From the NCBI RefSeq assembly GCF_002079055.1, contig NC_047490.1, positions 1,178,001 to 1,242,000 of the forward strand: 64,000 nucleotides of DNA, given 5' to 3'. Position 1 is the stretch's first letter; the number at the start of each line of letters is the position of its first letter. The position numbers and the translations under genes were made by a program. The notes beneath the pieces were generated by a model, which saw nothing but the letters and a program-made list of their open reading frames with translations, had not been told where the DNA came from and did not search any database. Positions 63,733 through 64,000 of this stretch are shown here, piece by piece. This DNA is from Saccharomyces paradoxus. Lineage: Eukaryota > Ascomycota > Saccharomycetes > Saccharomycetales > Saccharomycetaceae.

Positions 63733-64000
63733 TTTTACCTCGAGATAAGCTTTCGGTTTGATCTGGAAACACGGACTTCGCTGATAATCTCTCACGCTTT
63801 CTCTTATATTCTTTGGTTGACACTCTCGTCTTCTATTGAAGAGGACACGATTTCATGAGCGCGTACGGGTAAGCGAGGACTCATCATATTTGAAAAATTT
63901 CAAATGTGATGAGGATCGATCCTGCAAAGCAGTAGAGAATAGTAGAAAAAAAAAAGAGTTGTAAAGTTCAAGCTGCTCGGTGGTTGCTCGAGATCAAGAG
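63733..64000. promoter_or_regulatory. Right-edge divergent promoter of DFM1 and a gene beyond the window
   Basis: The 268 bases contain a Reb1-type CGGGTAA (63866-63872), an RRPE-like TGAAAAATTT (63891-63900) and a PAC-like GATGAG (63908-63913), followed by A-rich DNA without an ATG-led frame. RRPE plus PAC suggests a ribosome-biogenesis gene on the plus strand beyond the edge. In S. cerevisiae the neighbour is RRP17 (YDR412W), which fits. Confidence 0.6.
63866..63872 (-). promoter_or_regulatory. Reb1-type site
   Basis: TTACCCG on the minus strand, the Reb1 core, 134 bases upstream of DFM1. Reb1 often bounds nucleosome-free divergent promoters. Confidence 0.55.

Overview
The window is a stretch of nuclear chromosome from a budding yeast of the Saccharomyces sensu stricto group. 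The products, the order and strand of the genes, the spliceosomal introns (GTATGT donor, TACTAAC-type branch point) and Ty-type LTR relics all match the right arm of S. cerevisiae chromosome IV from RGA2 (YDR379W) to DFM1 (YDR411C). Judged from remembered S. cerevisiae proteins, identity is about 90% for fast genes (ARO10, MUS81, DFM1) and about 97% or more for PDR15 and EFT2. The source is therefore probably a sibling species (S. mikatae, S. kudriavzevii or S. paradoxus grade) and not S. cerevisiae itself. No alignment was run. I see no rearrangement of gene order.

Layout, left to right. 1-7.5 kb: the 3' part of RGA2, SDH6(-), ARO10, YRA1 (765 nt intron) and COI1(-, intron). 8-18.5 kb: RPP2B, NKP1(-), ATO3(-), EFT2, MUS81, CIN10(-). 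18.9-27.3 kb: RVS167, SAC7, UBA2(-), tRNA-Gly(CCC)(-), a nested pair of solo LTR fossils, YDR391C(-). 27.9-38.6 kb: SPT3, SHE9, RPT3, SXM1, NCB2(-, intron), UTP5. 39.3-47.8 kb: HPT1, URH1, DIT2(-), DIT1, RPB7(-), MRP20. 48.5-63.7 kb: PDR15, TRS120(-), ADE8(-), SIZ1, STE14(-), DFM1(-). The last 268 bases look like a divergent promoter for a gene beyond the edge.

These are mostly independent housekeeping genes. A few share a process: DIT1/DIT2 (spore-wall dityrosine), HPT1/URH1/ADE8 (purine and pyrimidine metabolism), UBA2/SIZ1 (SUMO E1 and E3), RGA2/SAC7 (Rho GAPs) and MRP20/SHE9/COI1/SDH6 (mitochondria). Recognisable cis elements fit the genes: an Aro80 array before ARO10, a PACE box before RPT3, PAC/RRPE before UTP5, two PDREs before PDR15, TGACTC boxes before ADE8, and Puf3-type motifs after MRP20, SHE9 and COI1.

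Several genes have open in-frame extensions upstream that begin at non-ATG codons or run through other elements (UBA2 through the tRNA gene). For these I used the ATG that gives the known family length. I found no undescribed system here. The most useful second looks are the nested LTR insertion, the acceptor-stem mismatch in the tRNA, the possible N-terminal extension of MRP20 and the regulatory signature at the right edge.
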